Below, piece by piece: positions 1 through 11,975 of a DNA stretch of 64,000 nt. The DNA lies in assembly GCA_021464415.1 (NCBI GenBank), contig CM038471.1, positions 29,733,234 to 29,797,233 on the forward strand, in the 5' to 3' direction. Under the pieces are notes generated by a model that worked only from the letters and a program-made list of their open reading frames with translations, was not told the origin of the DNA and made no database searches. This DNA is from Lonicera japonica (lineage: Eukaryota; Streptophyta; Magnoliopsida; Dipsacales; Caprifoliaceae). A program made the translations under genes and the position numbers. The stretch's first letter is position 1. Every line of letters starts with the position of its first letter.

Positions 1-475
1 TTTGGCATACAATTGCCAGATTTAAACGAAAGAAAGAAACAAGTTGTTCATGTTTCTGTATTTACATTGACATTTACAACTTTTCATTAGAAAAACTTTG
101 TCATTGGACAAATGTGCCTTCTAAAATCTTTGGATTCCTCTGCCTTTGCAACCTTCTGTCATTCCTTCATCCTATACATTAAATATAAGAAGATATGATA
201 GTTAAAATTCAAATTCGAGAAATAAATATAAGATGTTATATTGGCATATTAGGTAACGTGGAGCCCTATGGCCGTTGGGCTTGACACATGGGTGAATAAC
301 CCACTCTTTGAAACCATATTGAGTTCGAAGTATCCAACTCAAAACCAATTGGCAAGATTTTATATATTGCTTTCCGATGATTTGATTTTCCAATGTGGGA
401 TTTGTAATCTTGACACCTTCAACTCCTTTTTATGGGTGTTCCATAGACCAAACAAGCCTTAAGTTACTAGGACTA
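1..475. repeat. Leading repeat of the unit, unit A copy
   Basis: Noncoding block running from the tttggcatac start to a conserved stretch ending near aaccaattgg, a 'fine' caatgtgggattt motif and ccatagaccaaacaagcc. It recurs at 24420-25075, 61569-62033 and, in part, 63789-64000. A short open frame over its first bases is broken differently in different copies, so I do not call a gene. Confidence 0.6.
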
Positions 476-620
476 AGAAACAAGTAGCCTAAACCTACTG
501 GGAATTGAGCACATAATTCAACACTTTCTCATATTTTCATAAAATTAACAAGTGAAAAATGAAAGGCAAAGATAGTGAAATCACCTTGATCTACAAGAAG
601 TAAAAACAAACGCTATCAAA
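440..620 (-). pseudogene. Fossil TNL 3' end (unit A, distal)
   Basis: A sequence running from the ccatagaccaaacaag motif through aacctactgggaattgagc to tcaccttgatctac. Related copies lie directly 3' of the C-JID exon of TNL-1 (2555-2581 plus 3392-3520) and next to the C-JID fossils (12110-12222, 12420-12544, 34000-34115). I therefore read it as the leftover 3' untranslated end of a lost TNL gene. No coding part is attached. Confidence 0.45.
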
Positions 621-1722
621 GTCACATTCCTTGCATTTGGTTCCCTATATGTTTGCTAACGACAATATAACTTGGATTGCAGCGCAGTCCGCATTTAAGT
701 GGGAGTAGCACACAATTTCACACAAGGTTGAAAGACTAATTATATAATAAGAATACGTGTAAAACTATCCGGAATGTGTATATTATACTATTATGTGAGT
801 TAATTCATAAACTATTTATGCAGAGCATTGATATTTATTTCAAATCGTGACATATATGTCGTGCTTGCTAATCCGTTAGCATTCACATCGTCTTGTAGCT
901 TCCACTTCTAGTTACAACTTAAAAGAGTTCTACGAGACAATCTAATTCCAGTATTTCCTTTTACTTTTCAACTTCTTTACACAAGTTTGTAATTCCGGTG
1001 TGCTGTTATAAATTCCTGTTACTAATAGTACTAATTGGCTTTGCGCTTCTTCTTTAGGCATATTTCATTATTTTTTTCTGTGCCATATTTAATATATGAG
1101 TAATTTAACCATAATTCTGGAGGGACTCTAGATTGAGACTCAAAATGGGATTACGGTAATGCGTTTATCACTGTTGTGGTTAGTAAATGGATTGTTAAAT
1201 TTTGATGGACCTCACCCACTGATTAAGGCAGTGACCCCACATCATCAGTCTTAGTTTTGAGTCTTAACATCGAGTCCCCTTATATCTTCACAGGTTGGTA
1301 GTATATAAATAACCAATTCCCGGTATAGTAACAATAGTGTGTATGTCTCTATATCTGTTTTTCCCTTTCAACAAATAATCAACAGATTTAAAGAACTTGC
1401 TAGAGGAACTTCTGTTGCTATGTGCAATGCATAAGCTATGTTCAAAAATCCAAGATATGATCACCTACTGATCCAGTAGATGATCACATATTTGCGAATA
1501 AACATCATTTTTGTATCGTGTATTATCCAAATGTCTAATTTTCTAGTGTTTGCAGACTTTGAAATGAAGACAACAACCACTTGTTTTCGTAGGTTAACTT
1601 TGGCACTACCATCCTGCTCAGATGGAATTTCCAGCTATAGTAACATATTTTGATGGCTGCTGAGTGGAAGGTACAGAAAGGCAAAAACTTGTTCGTAGTC
1701 TCTCTCTCTCTCCCTCATTTAC
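621..1722. other. Noncoding flank shared by all three units
   Basis: No gene seen. The stretch is well conserved in unit B (25211-26282) and unit C (62170-63298), with point differences and small indels only. Short open frames in one copy are broken in the others. Confidence 0.6.
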
Positions 1723-1724
1723 TA

Positions 1725-1927
1725 CTCCCTCTGTGCCAAATTAGTAGTCCTCACTTTTGTACTTTTAAGAAACCACATAATTCAACCTAATCAATTGTCA
1801 ATAATACAACTTATTTTCTATTGTGAGATTTGGTAAATTGATTATGTCTCAAGTAGGAAATTGGACTTTTGATTTGAGATATCTAGAAAAGGAAATTGGT
1901 GGAACTATTAACCTGAGATCGAGGGAG
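1725..1927. mobile_element. Stowaway-like MITE, unit A
   Basis: A 203-bp element flanked by TA (1723-1724 and 1928-1929). The left end reads ctccctctgtgccaaatta and the right end is its imperfect inverse, ending gagggag. Stowaway elements (Tc1/mariner-type MITEs) have this TA target duplication and CTCCCTC-type ends. An element of exactly the same length lies at the matching place in unit C; unit B lost the region by deletion. Confidence 0.8.
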
Positions 1928-2089
1928 TACTTGCTATATTCTTTTTCGGCTTTTTGCACATTTGCACTGAATCTTACGATTCAATTTGCAATTCATAGGT
2001 TTTCGATTTACAATATTATTCGTAATATGATGCTATGCCTTTGATCATATTAAGATTAGATTATTTTCCTTAAGAAGTCTATAAACAAT

Positions 2090-2514
2090 TAATGATGTTT
2101 GGGAGAGACACTATTGGGGCAGTAGAGTTACTAGAACACACCGGAGCAGCCATGGTTGAATAAGAGCAAAAAGGTACCGTGGTATGGGAAACGGTTTCTA
2201 CAATTAGAGGAAGGGCTTCTGCCGTTAGAGCGAGGGCTCTTATGATCAAAGCTAGGTCTTCTACGATTAGAGTGAAAGCATCTATGATCAGAGTGAGGGT
2301 GCCTTCTATGATCGGAGCATATCAGCAGAAGAGGAAAAATGGAGTAAGATCACGAGACCCCTCTGATACCATGTAAGGATTTAAAGATATAGCTGAAAGG
2401 TTTAAGTATTACAAGAATTTGCCAACTGCACAAATAAGGAAATAATACAAACAAAAGCCTAAACCATTGCCTTGATCTAAGGAATCTATACAAGTGCAAG
2501 GCTTAATATCAACA
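2090..2514 (-). mobile_element. Truncated Copia-like element, 5' LTR to gag start
   Basis: On the minus strand a TG...CA segment of about 140 bp (2514 down to about 2374) resembles a very short LTR. It is followed by TGGTATCAGAG (about 2362-2373), the usual methionine-initiator tRNA primer binding site. A leader of 21-bp repeats comes next, then an ATG at 2151-2153 whose product begins MAAPVCSSN and contains SLPN, like plant Copia gag starts. The frame stops soon after, near 2080, and no 3' LTR is visible, so this is a 5' fragment. The short LTR would also fit a TRIM element. Unit B lost this region. Confidence 0.55.
2203..2319. repeat. Degenerate 21-bp tandem repeat in Copia-like leader
   Basis: Five consecutive units of 21, 21, 21, 21 and 24 bp, each of the form attagagtgagggcttctatg with substitutions. 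Read on the plus strand they give a seven-residue periodicity (IR-R-AS-), but the host element runs on the minus strand, so I regard the repeat as noncoding. Confidence 0.65.
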
Positions 2515-2581
2515 ATCTGCCAGAGAAAAAAAATTGAATTCTAAGGCTCCAGTTTGATAATATCATAAACTAAGAAACAAG

Positions 2582-3391
2582 CAGGGGCAGAGCCACGTGG
2601 GGGCCAGGTGACGCCATGGCCCCACCTGGACTTTTTGTAAAATTTTAGAGAGTTTGGGGGGTTATGTGTGAGAAGAGAAAGTTGAGGGGCCAGTGTGTAA
2701 TTTAGAGAGAGGGTGCTGTGTGATATTAAACTTATATTTTTAAACTTATATGTTGAGGGGCCAGCATCGTAATATAGGTTTGGTAAAGAAAATTTGGTCT
2801 GGTCCTTTGTGGGGACGGTTCTACTTATTTTTTAGGAGTTTGGTAAGTTTTTCTGGGCAGGGGGTTTGTGTTAGTAGGCATGCAAGTATAGGGTGTAGGT
2901 GTGTAATATATATTAGGTTGTATATTATAAGTTAAAATATTTTTCAGTTTTAATAATAAGTAGAGTTTTTTATTTTTCATTTGTTCTGGTATTTTAGATT
3001 ATATATATTTTTTATAATCTTATACATTTTATTTTAAAATTTTGAATATTAAGAATTAGGTGTTTTAATGTTGATTTGCTTCTTAGATTGTTAAATATTG
3101 ATATTAAATTTGATTATTGAGGTTGATTTGCTTATTAAATTATTATTTGATAAATTAATATTTAGATTAATATATGTGTTTGTTAGTTATAGTAGGTTAA
3201 ATATTGAGTTGATAAAAATATATCAAAATATATAATTAATTTTAGTATATCATTTTTAACTTTTCCAAAATATCAAAATAGAATGGAGAAGTATTTTAGT
3301 AAAAAATTAGCCTAGAAACATAATTATTAAATTTGATTTGGCTTAAAAAAAATTTGGCCCCACCTGGAATTTATTCCTGGCTCCGCCACCG
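2582..3391. mobile_element. Non-autonomous hAT-type element
   Basis: An 810-bp insertion flanked by a perfect 8-bp duplication, GAAACAAG (2574-2581 and 3392-3399). The ends are inverted (left caggggcagagcca, right tggctccgccaccg), the CAGGGGCGGAGCCA-type terminus seen in many plant hAT elements. The interior is AT-rich with no transposase. It splits a block that is the 3' flank of TNL-1, and similar unsplit blocks occur at 474 and 25080. Unit B lost the region. Confidence 0.85.
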
Positions 3392-3742
3392 GAAACAAGC
3401 AAAGCCTTAAACCTACTAGAAATTGAACGCATAATGACATAATCTGTCAATTTATCAGTCGATAAATTTAGCAAGTAAAAAAAAGGGGAAAGATTATAGT
3501 GAAGTCACCTTGATCTATAAGAGACTTTTGGATCCCGTTTTGCTCGTGTCTCCATTACTCTTTGCACCACATTCAGTTTTCAATTGTTATCTCTGTATGA
3601 GGCTCAATTGTAAAACATTTAGGACAACAAAATCTTTAGGCCAGAGGCTTTTACATTCTATTATAGGAAATGAAGGTAAATGTAGATTTTATAGTGCATG
3701 CTACATACAGTATCATCATCAAAAGCAAAAATTGATGCTTGT
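3392..3742 (-). other. Presumed 3' untranslated region of TNL-1
   Basis: Directly downstream (minus strand) of the TNL-1 stop codon. It contains the conserved 3'-end signature (aaacctactagaaattgaac to tcaccttgatctataag) that recurs with the fossil TNL ends elsewhere in the window. The hAT element interrupts it. I could not assign the polyadenylation site. Confidence 0.4.
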
Positions 3743-6700
3743 TTATGCAAGTGAAAAATCAATTAGGAGGGTAAAAGATGCAAACCACTGAAATCGGCGA
3801 CGTTTATTGTTTTCTTTTGGGGATAAATAATCTTCGTTAAGGAATCTCTTAAAGTGACGGCATAGGAAGTATGCTCCTGAGCTCGACCGGAATGCTGGAA
3901 AATCATGACGTGACTTCTCTATAGTTGTGGTTCCGTTTTCCTCTTCTTGGTCACGGTATACAAAATTAAAACCACACTCCTTTACCTTATAATTTTTATA
4001 GTTGCTATCAAACGTAACAACAATTTCATCTCCAGCCTCCATCTGATTTCCAAACCTCCATTTGCTCAGCCATACTATATTTTCATTATTTGCATAGTGA
4101 AAAATTCGGGGGATATATATCCATGTGTGATCCTTCGTCTTATTCTCGATTTTAACAGCTAAAGCAAATTTGCCTCTGACTTCTCTAATTCTTTTGCCTC
4201 TGACTTCTCTAATTCTTACACGAGGAGCCACAACAGCAAAATCGTCATTTTCGGGACATCCATAAGTACAAGACACATTCAAGCATTGGATTCTTTGAGT
4301 AGAAAGTGAAGGCACCGTAAAGTATATTAAAGAACCCTTGATTTTTTCTTGGGAAAACATTGGAAATTTCTTATACGTCAAATATGTGCTAAATATCCCA
4401 AACTCAAAAGTTTCCCGTCCCTGCGCCACATGAATCATACCAATGTTAATTAAAATTGTACGCACGAAGCTAATATATATCTATGCTAATTATAAAATTA
4501 TATTTAAAGAGTAAATTAATAGCTTATTTAATTACTATCATATCTATAACACATATTCATTAGAGTTGTATTCTTAATAAATTTATAGTTACATTCTTTT
4601 ATTTGGATTATATTTTAAGTTTAGAAGTATGATTGTTTCGGATTTACTAGGAATTAAGCAATTTGAGTAAGTTTAGACTTGGTGTGCTATAAATAGGGTA
4701 CATGTTTGTACTTTTGGATGTTAGTAAATATTTTTCGATTACTGTACAAGCTATTTTGTTTCTATCCGTCGTACATATAATTCATCTATTGAAGTTTGTT
4801 GTTTGTTAAAATACAAATTTTGTTTAATAGTTCCAAAGTTCTTTAACTATGTATCTATATTATAAGGAAAAGAAATATCACATCACTAATTTATCAAATT
4901 AATGGCTCACATTTAGTTACATAAACAAGATAATGTTTTGCCAATAGATGTGTTTTCAAAATATCGAATAAATAAAGTCAACAATTTTTTTTCTGTCTTA
5001 TTCCACGAATCTACTCTCTTCTCACTTTTATTTCTCAGTAAATACTTTTTAAAATTTAAAATACATTAACTTTAAATACAAAAACTAAAAATTATTAAAA
5101 TTTGTATATTTGAAATATACTTATTGATACTTATAAAATAAGATCCGTTATGATTATAAAGTTATGTGTAAAAAAAATAAATTCAAGAATAGCCATTGTA
5201 ACCTACTTTTTCTCTCTAAACATATTTCTTCATATAACTTATATTCGGATTATTTTACACAATTTATCTATTTCAAATACAATTGCTAGGTGATTTTACC
5301 TGATTATGTCTATTTCAATTACTTGCCATCTCCCCGATGGAATAGATATCTCCAATATCTGACACAAAAGGGCCAAGTCATAACAAATGCGAAGCTATAC
5401 GACTTAATCTCCTGCTAATTCATGTAGAGTGTACTTTTACTTTATAAATTCTTTAATCCTCTAACATATAATGTAAGCTTAAAGATAATAGACATTAATG
5501 AACTAACAATACAAAAAAGATTAAGTTCTAAAAAATTAAAAGTATAAATATACAATTAGCCATATCTAACTTATGCGGCTTTTAAATACAATGGTCTAAA
5601 AAAGTTTTTATATTCTTTGGGAGAACAAACAATTTTTGCAAGGAATTTCAAGTTCCTTTGCCAGAATTTGTCGTATGCATGTAACAAAAGAAGGTAGTTA
5701 TATTGTCAAAATAGTGTTCACCATGCTAAAAATATGTGTTATATGTAAAGCATCAAGTATTCAAAATCACATAATGCATAATTTACTTTAACAGAGACTT
5801 GAAGATCTTTAACACCATTTTTCTAACTAAATTTAAAAGCAGTGACGGAGCTAGCATGTGCCCAGGGCACATGCTACTCACTTTCTTCTCTTAGTCTATA
5901 TTTGTTTGTGTTAACACATTCAAAATTTGAAAATAACTAAAATGCCCCCTCTCAATTTGTAAAGTATTATTATTTAATTCATAATCATTTTCACTTTTAT
6001 TAGTCTTATAAGACTTTATTTTTACTTTTAAGTCATAGACAATGTACAATATTCTATGGTACCAAATAAATTTTAATCAATTAATTACGTTGAAAATAAT
6101 ATCTCTTTTAAAATGTGAAAAAGTTAAAGTCGCGCCGCTAAACATATTTACCTATAGATATTTGAATTAGTACATCAATTACATAACTACAAATATTATT
6201 ATTTTATAATGTTAAGGATCGATGCAGCTCCTCACAATTTTTTTGGACTCCATCTTTGTTTAAAATTTAACTTGATAAATTCTAAGGTGAAACCAAAAAA
6301 AAAAAAGAAAAAAAAAAAACAAAACAAAATAAAATGAGGAGTATTAACTCCTTACGAAAAATTATCATAGTATTATTATTCTGTTTCTTCAAACATAATA
6401 TTCATATAGAATTATTTTCCATTGCAAGTCAATATCTTTTAGAAAAAATAATTTAATTTGCATTTACAAGTGTATTATATATATATATATATATATATAT
6501 AATTATTGTTAATTTAATTTATAAATTTATTGGTCATCACTATATATATACATATATGTGTGCATGGACACAGAGAAATAGATAGACATACCATGGCCCA
6601 AGCCCGCTGATGATTTTCCATCAATTTATTGATTCGCAAATAGATGCTAATTTCGGTGTCGTCAAATTTCCCCGTGGGTTCTTTCTGGAGATAATCTTCC

Positions 6701-9700
6701 ATATCAACCAATTTATAGCAACCAGCTACTTTGAGAGAACCAATGGCATTTAAAAACGTAATTCTCTCTAGTGACCTACAATCTCTCGCGTCCAAAGAAG
6801 TAAAGTTTTTTGGGAGGCAATTAAGGTCAAGTGTTTGGAGCCCGTGACATTCAGATATATCAAGGTCATATAAACTGCTAAGATCCCTGAAACAATTCGG
6901 TAGTCTCCGAAATGGATTATTTCGTAAGTTCAACCGATCCAATGACTGTAAGTTACTGAAATTCTCAGGGAATGAATCTTCAAATATATTGCACCCACGT
7001 AGACTTAATTCCTTCAAAGAGAACGGCAAAGAAGCCCATAAAGTCTCTGGTCCTTTCCTTGGTGTTGACACCATTGAGCGGACAATTAATGGCCACCATT
7101 TGACCTCCCCGCTACTACTGGGTAATGGGTTTATGGCAATCCTATCAGCATTAAGCACTTCTAATGACTTCATGTTTCTCATCTCATTTGGCAACTCACC
7201 AATATTGCAACCTGAGATTACTAGAGTCTTCAGAGATCTTAGCTTGCCTATGTTTCTTGGAAGATTCGTTAAAGTTTTGCAATCTTTTAGATCAAGTAAA
7301 TCAAGCATCTCTAATTCTCCGATAGATTCACAAATCTCAACCAAACTTACACAACCTTTAAGGATCAATTTCTCAAGGTTGGGGAGTCCTAAGAAGTTGG
7401 GGGTTCTTGCAAGGCATTCAGAATAACTCAAATCAAGGATCTTCAATGATCCAAGAAACTGCAAGGAAAAAAGGACGATTAATTCCATATATAAGTCAAG
7501 ACCAAAAATTGAGGAAATAAGAAAAATAAACGAATATCATACTGGGGTGTCCTTCCAAACTTGTTCCAATCTACTATGATGCAAGTCAAGAGCAACTATT
7601 TTCTCCAATGAAAATTCAATCGGAATAGAGTTTAAAGGAAATCCATGCCAAGACAACCATGTTAAACTTTTAGGAAAATTCTCGTAACTTCCAGTAAGTT
7701 CTACATAATTGAGCTTAAGTAGCCTTAGTTTTGACATATTTTTAAATGCATCCGTTCTCAAGTATACATCATTTGAACTTCTTAAATTTGTGCTTATTGA
7801 TTTCCCAGAGACAAAGTTAAAACATCTCTTTAAGGAATTGACATGCTTTGACAATATTGATTTGTCACAAAATTCTTCATAGCGACGCTTTTTTGCATTA
7901 CTACGTGCTTCCTTTGACAAACACATGTCGAGGGTAAGACCTTCAACTTTTTTTGTACCCTAGCAAAAAAAAAAATTATGGATAAGTCATTAAAATACAT
8001 GCAAACTAAGAATTAATCACATAAACATTAGATCTTTTTTACCGTTTCATTTTTCAATACATTGAAGGCATCCCCATTATGCCATACTCTACTACGCTCT
8101 TCGGCCTCATGTGATTCTTCGTAAACAATTTGTCTTCCCACCTCTTGAATTAATCTATGCATTCTCAGCACTCCTTGAATATCCCTTTCTAAGAGACATT
8201 GATCAATTAGATTTTGAATTCCAATTTTTACATGAAAGTCACATTTCTCTAGTATTTTGATTGTATAATCCTTATCAATTCCAACAAAGAAACAAGCAAT
8301 GTGAAGGAATAATCTTTTGTCGTGGTCATCTTCTAACGAGTCATAACTTAATTTAAGTATTCGGTGAATTTGACTGTGAGGTATTGCTTCCAGTTTTGCT
8401 AGTTGGCTGACCCATTCATTTTCATTTTTCCTAGACAAAGAAGAACCAACAACTTTAAGAGCTAAAGGAAGCCCATCACAAATTTGCAGTGCCCTTTTTG
8501 TGTGCTTTGTGTAACTTTTAATTGGACAATGGTCTCCAAAGGCATGCAAACTGAAGAGCTTAATTGAATCATCTTTACCCAATTTCTCAACCCTAAAAAT
8601 TTGATAAGGCTCTAGCAATCTCTCGTGCCTAGTAGTTATGATAACTTTACTTCCTGAGAAAAGCCAATCTCGCATTCCGAGTACCACATATATGTGTTTC
8701 TCTTGTTCCACATCATCAAGTACAAGAAGCACCCTTTTACCACATATGACATTTTTTATTTGAACGAGTCCTTCATCAACATTATGTATCTTTCCTTGTT
8801 TCTTTCTTAAAATATCTGATATTAGTTGTCTTTGTAAACAAGTTAAACCATTAGGTTGTTCAGAGACATCCCTGATATCTGCGAGAAAGCTACTACCGTC
8901 AAAACTACTGGAGTTTTTATTATAAACAAATTTTGCAATGGTTGACTTTCCAATACCACCCATCCCACAAATAGCCCTTATGCTAACATCATTTGACCCG
9001 TCTTGTAGCCACAAATTTATTAATTTGGCTCGAGAATCTATTCCAACTTCGCTATATGGAGCAACATCCAAGGTTGCGCTCCTCAATTTATCTCGAATCG
9101 CTTTTATAATTTTTTGAATAAACTTGGCTTCGTGCCTGCAAATTGTTATTGACTTGAAATAAATACAAAACCTTTCTCAAAGATTAACGATAATAATTAA
9201 ATGCAAGGATGTCCATGGCAATATACTGTTAAGAATAATGCATGTCTATTTAGTTATACCTTTTATATCATATTACTTAATTAATGTAAAAACATCGTAA
9301 AATAATATAAAAAGTCATGTACCTGTTAAATTATGGATCAAATGTGAATAATTACAATTTTCCTGAAGGCTAAGTGGCTTGTTCATAGACTTCATTTAAA
9401 TAAGAAGCAAAAATGATATATTCATATTTTGAACTTAATATCTAGATTCCAAACATTATATTAAGATATTAGATCAAATAAATAGATAAAATGGCCCCTA
9501 AATATTAATTTTGAAAATATGAGAGGCCGGTTTTATATTAATTTTGATAAATTAAGGATAGTTAATATACTATGGGGGATGTTGTTATAGCGACTAAATG
9601 AAAATTTTGCCTATTATTCTAGAATTTGGATCTAGGGGAAAAACATGACATTAACAAATAATATGGCAAGAACACATATGAGAAGAATAAATGAGGAATT

Positions 9701-10228
9701 TATGTACCCATCAACTTGGTTTGGCAAGTCAAATCCTATCACATCAGCAATCTCTGTAAGGGCTGATCTCCACCCTTTTATCTTTCTCATAACTTTTGTT
9801 TTCTTGTCTTGATCAATTTGTTCCTCGAATTGCTTTTCGTATCTAGCAAATGCTTCTGCTGTCCTCCCCGTTTGCTTCCGAACTTGGGATGGATCCACAT
9901 CGTAGAAGACCGGTAAAACTACATGCCCATAATTCCTCCTTTGTTCGAGGATCATCACAAGTTCATCAAGGCACCAAGTGGAAGACGCATAATCCTTGGA
10001 TATGACAATGATTGAAATCTTTGACTGACGGATCGCCTTTTCTAATTCCAACTTCAAATTTTCACCCCTCTCAACCTCATCGTCGTCTCTAAACGTGCGA
10101 AATCCTTGTTGAACTAAAGCAGTATAGAGGTGATCCGTAAAACTTTTTCGGGTGTCTTTGCCTCTAAAGCTCAAGAACACATCATAACGATCGGAAGAAG
10201 AGGCTTCATGGGTTTTTATGATGGCCAT
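3743..10228 (-). CDS. TIR-NBS-LRR immune receptor, TNL-1 (five exons)
   Basis: An intracellular TNL receptor of about 1191 residues. Exons on the minus strand are 10228-9708, 9135-8043, 7959-7543, 7458-6592 and 4420-3743; all introns are GT-AG and phases join in frame. Exon 1 is the TIR domain (DVFLSFRGKDTRKSF; catalytic-type Glu about 89 in WCLDEL), the domain that acts as an NAD-consuming enzyme in characterised TNLs. Exon 2 is the NB-ARC switch: P-loop GMGGIGKST about 231-239, kinase-2 LLVLDDV, RNBS-B KVIITTR, GLPLAL, and MHR in place of MHD near residue 500. Exons 3 and 4 carry leucine-rich repeats; exon 5 is the C-terminal C-JID (FGIFSTYL, FTVPSLS, VKECGFNFVY). The start is the ATG giving MAIIKTHEASSS, as in other TNLs. 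The last exon's end is the first in-frame stop, and an extra 3' intron is possible. No lesion seen, so probably functional; its target is unknown. Confidence 0.88.
4170..4217 (-). repeat. 24-bp in-frame tandem duplication in TNL-1 C-JID
   Basis: The segment tgcctctgacttctctaatt appears twice in succession within exon 5 of TNL-1, giving the eight residues RIREVRGK twice. TNL-2 has it once (near 26380-26402). The frame is kept. Confidence 0.85.
4421..6591 (-). other. Intron 4 of TNL-1
   Basis: A 2171-bp AT-rich intron between the LRR exon and the C-JID exon. The donor is ATG|GTATGT and the acceptor gcgcag|GG, both phase 0. It holds a (TA)n tract at about 6476-6500, an A-rich tract near 6295-6320, and about 300 bp (roughly 5722-6014) that are missing from the matching intron of TNL-2. 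That extra part includes agtgacggagctag, which looks like a degenerate hAT-type terminus. No additional exon recognised. Confidence 0.7.
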
Positions 10229-11729
10229 TATAATTGAATAAAGCTAGTTTGTGGTAATAAATTTTCTAGCCCCAAAGTGTAAGCTAAAACAATTATGTTG
10301 CAGAGGATGTTACAAATATGAGGTCTGATTGTGAATAAGAATAGATTGGGATAACCAAAGTCAATGAGTCTTCTTCAAATAATTAGATAATAATTATAAT
10401 AAAAAAAAGATAAAGAGAGAAAGAAAACAAGGTGGAAAAAAAGCTACGAACTTTCGTCCATGCTCTAGCACCATCATATCTCTAATATTATTTAATTGAA
10501 TTTATTTTTGTGGATGGTATATGTCATCGGCCTTAGATAATGACATTCTTTATTTAATCTACTATGAAAAGACGTGTGCTTTGAGGTGGACTGTGGCTTA
10601 TCTTATATTGCGGTCAAGCTGGCAATACATATTACTTGGATATTAGTATTATTGTTACACTCTTTTAATTTGTATTTTCATTTGATAATTATTTGTGAAT
10701 TGTCTCAATTATAAAATTATCTCCGCTATTGTAGTAAGTCATTAATAATTTAGTATAATTTACATCATACGCGATGCATGTATTACAATATTATATTTGA
10801 AATTATGTAGATTCTTTAAAAGATTTTTAATAATATGTGATTGTATTTTCTTAAATACAAAGGTCTTAAATTCAAATTTTTTAATTGAGTATTTTTTTTT
10901 ACTTAGCATATGGGGGTAATTTGGAAATTCAATGGAGAGTCCTAAGGCTTTTGTAAATATATTTAATTATAGTATTACATTTATACAACTTTCATGCAAG
11001 CTAAATTTTGCACAATAAGATATGATTTGCTTAAGACATTGAGACACGTACTATCCGGAAAAAAATACATGCCTCTAGTTTTTCTTTTGTTTTCAGTGTT
11101 AAAAAAAAATACATCTTAGTAATAGAACAACAAACTTACCCATAATCGTTACTTTTATGTATGTTATAACTCAATGGTAGAAGTATCCGGCTGGTCCAAG
11201 CTATGCTTACCATAATAATATTAATGAACCCATATGATATTTCAATCCATTATCACTTATCAGTATTTTAAGTATTAGTTAGCTCACACTAATTACATCC
11301 CAGCAACTCACTCCATTATTAATTATAGACATTGTGCTTTTCATAGCATAGGATTAGAATATAGCCTTGTCTCATTTTAAAAATCTATATATATATATAT
11401 ATATATATTTTTGAGGAGATGGTGCAACTATTAAAAAAATTAATCTCTTTTTTCATTGAGACGGAGATCTTTGGTTATTTATTGCAGTTATGCCAATGGT
11501 GACTGACAAGTTCTCATTCTTCTATTTGTTCAAGTTGTTAGTTCCATGGAGGTAAATCCAAAAAGTACCACGTAATCAATGAATAAACTTGATTAGTTGT
11601 CATTATTACAAGAAGATTAATCATACTTTAAGTTCCATGTTGGCAATAGAAAAATAAGGAAATATTTTGAATTTTCCCTTTGTCTCCGGATCATTCTTTT
11701 CTATACGCCTTCATACTTGATTGTTATAA
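10229..11729 (-). promoter_or_regulatory. Upstream region of TNL-1
   Basis: Contains no gene. It is conserved upstream of TNL-2 (32061-33614) and also next to the Copia-interrupted TIR fossil (43092-44230), so it is the ancestral 5' flank of this receptor family. It holds a (TA)n tract near 11386-11408 and a tRNA-like A-box motif (aactcaatggtagaag, about 11168) that suggests an old SINE. I cannot place a TATA box or start site with confidence. Confidence 0.5.
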
Positions 11730-11975
11730 TTTGACACCAATTTTTTATTGTGCCTTTTGACCGTAGTATAAAATCGACAAGAATAAAACAATTCTAGAAA
11801 AAGCACATAATTTGATACCAATTTCTTAGTGTGCCTTTTGACGGTAGTATAAAATTGACAAGAATAAAACAATCCTAGAAAAAGCACATAATTTGGTACC
11901 AATTTCTTACTGTGCCTTTTGATCGTAGTATAAAATCAACAAGAATAAAGCAATCCTAGAAAAAGGATGATCACA
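11730..11975. repeat. 81-bp minisatellite upstream of TNL-1
   Basis: Three consecutive copies of a unit of about 81 bp containing actgtgccttttgaccgtag and aatcctagaaaaagcaca. The same three-copy array lies upstream of TNL-2 (33615-33860). It lies about 1.5 kb upstream of the start codon. Confidence 0.75.

Noticed and set aside
2179..2376. Repeat protein of 65 residues with a seven-residue period
   Set aside because: It is the wrong strand of a Copia-like leader made of 21-bp repeats and has no gene context.
7000..7426. 145-residue plus-strand frame (also at 28828-29265)
   Set aside because: Antisense shadow of the LRR exon of TNL-1 and TNL-2, conserved only because the exon is.
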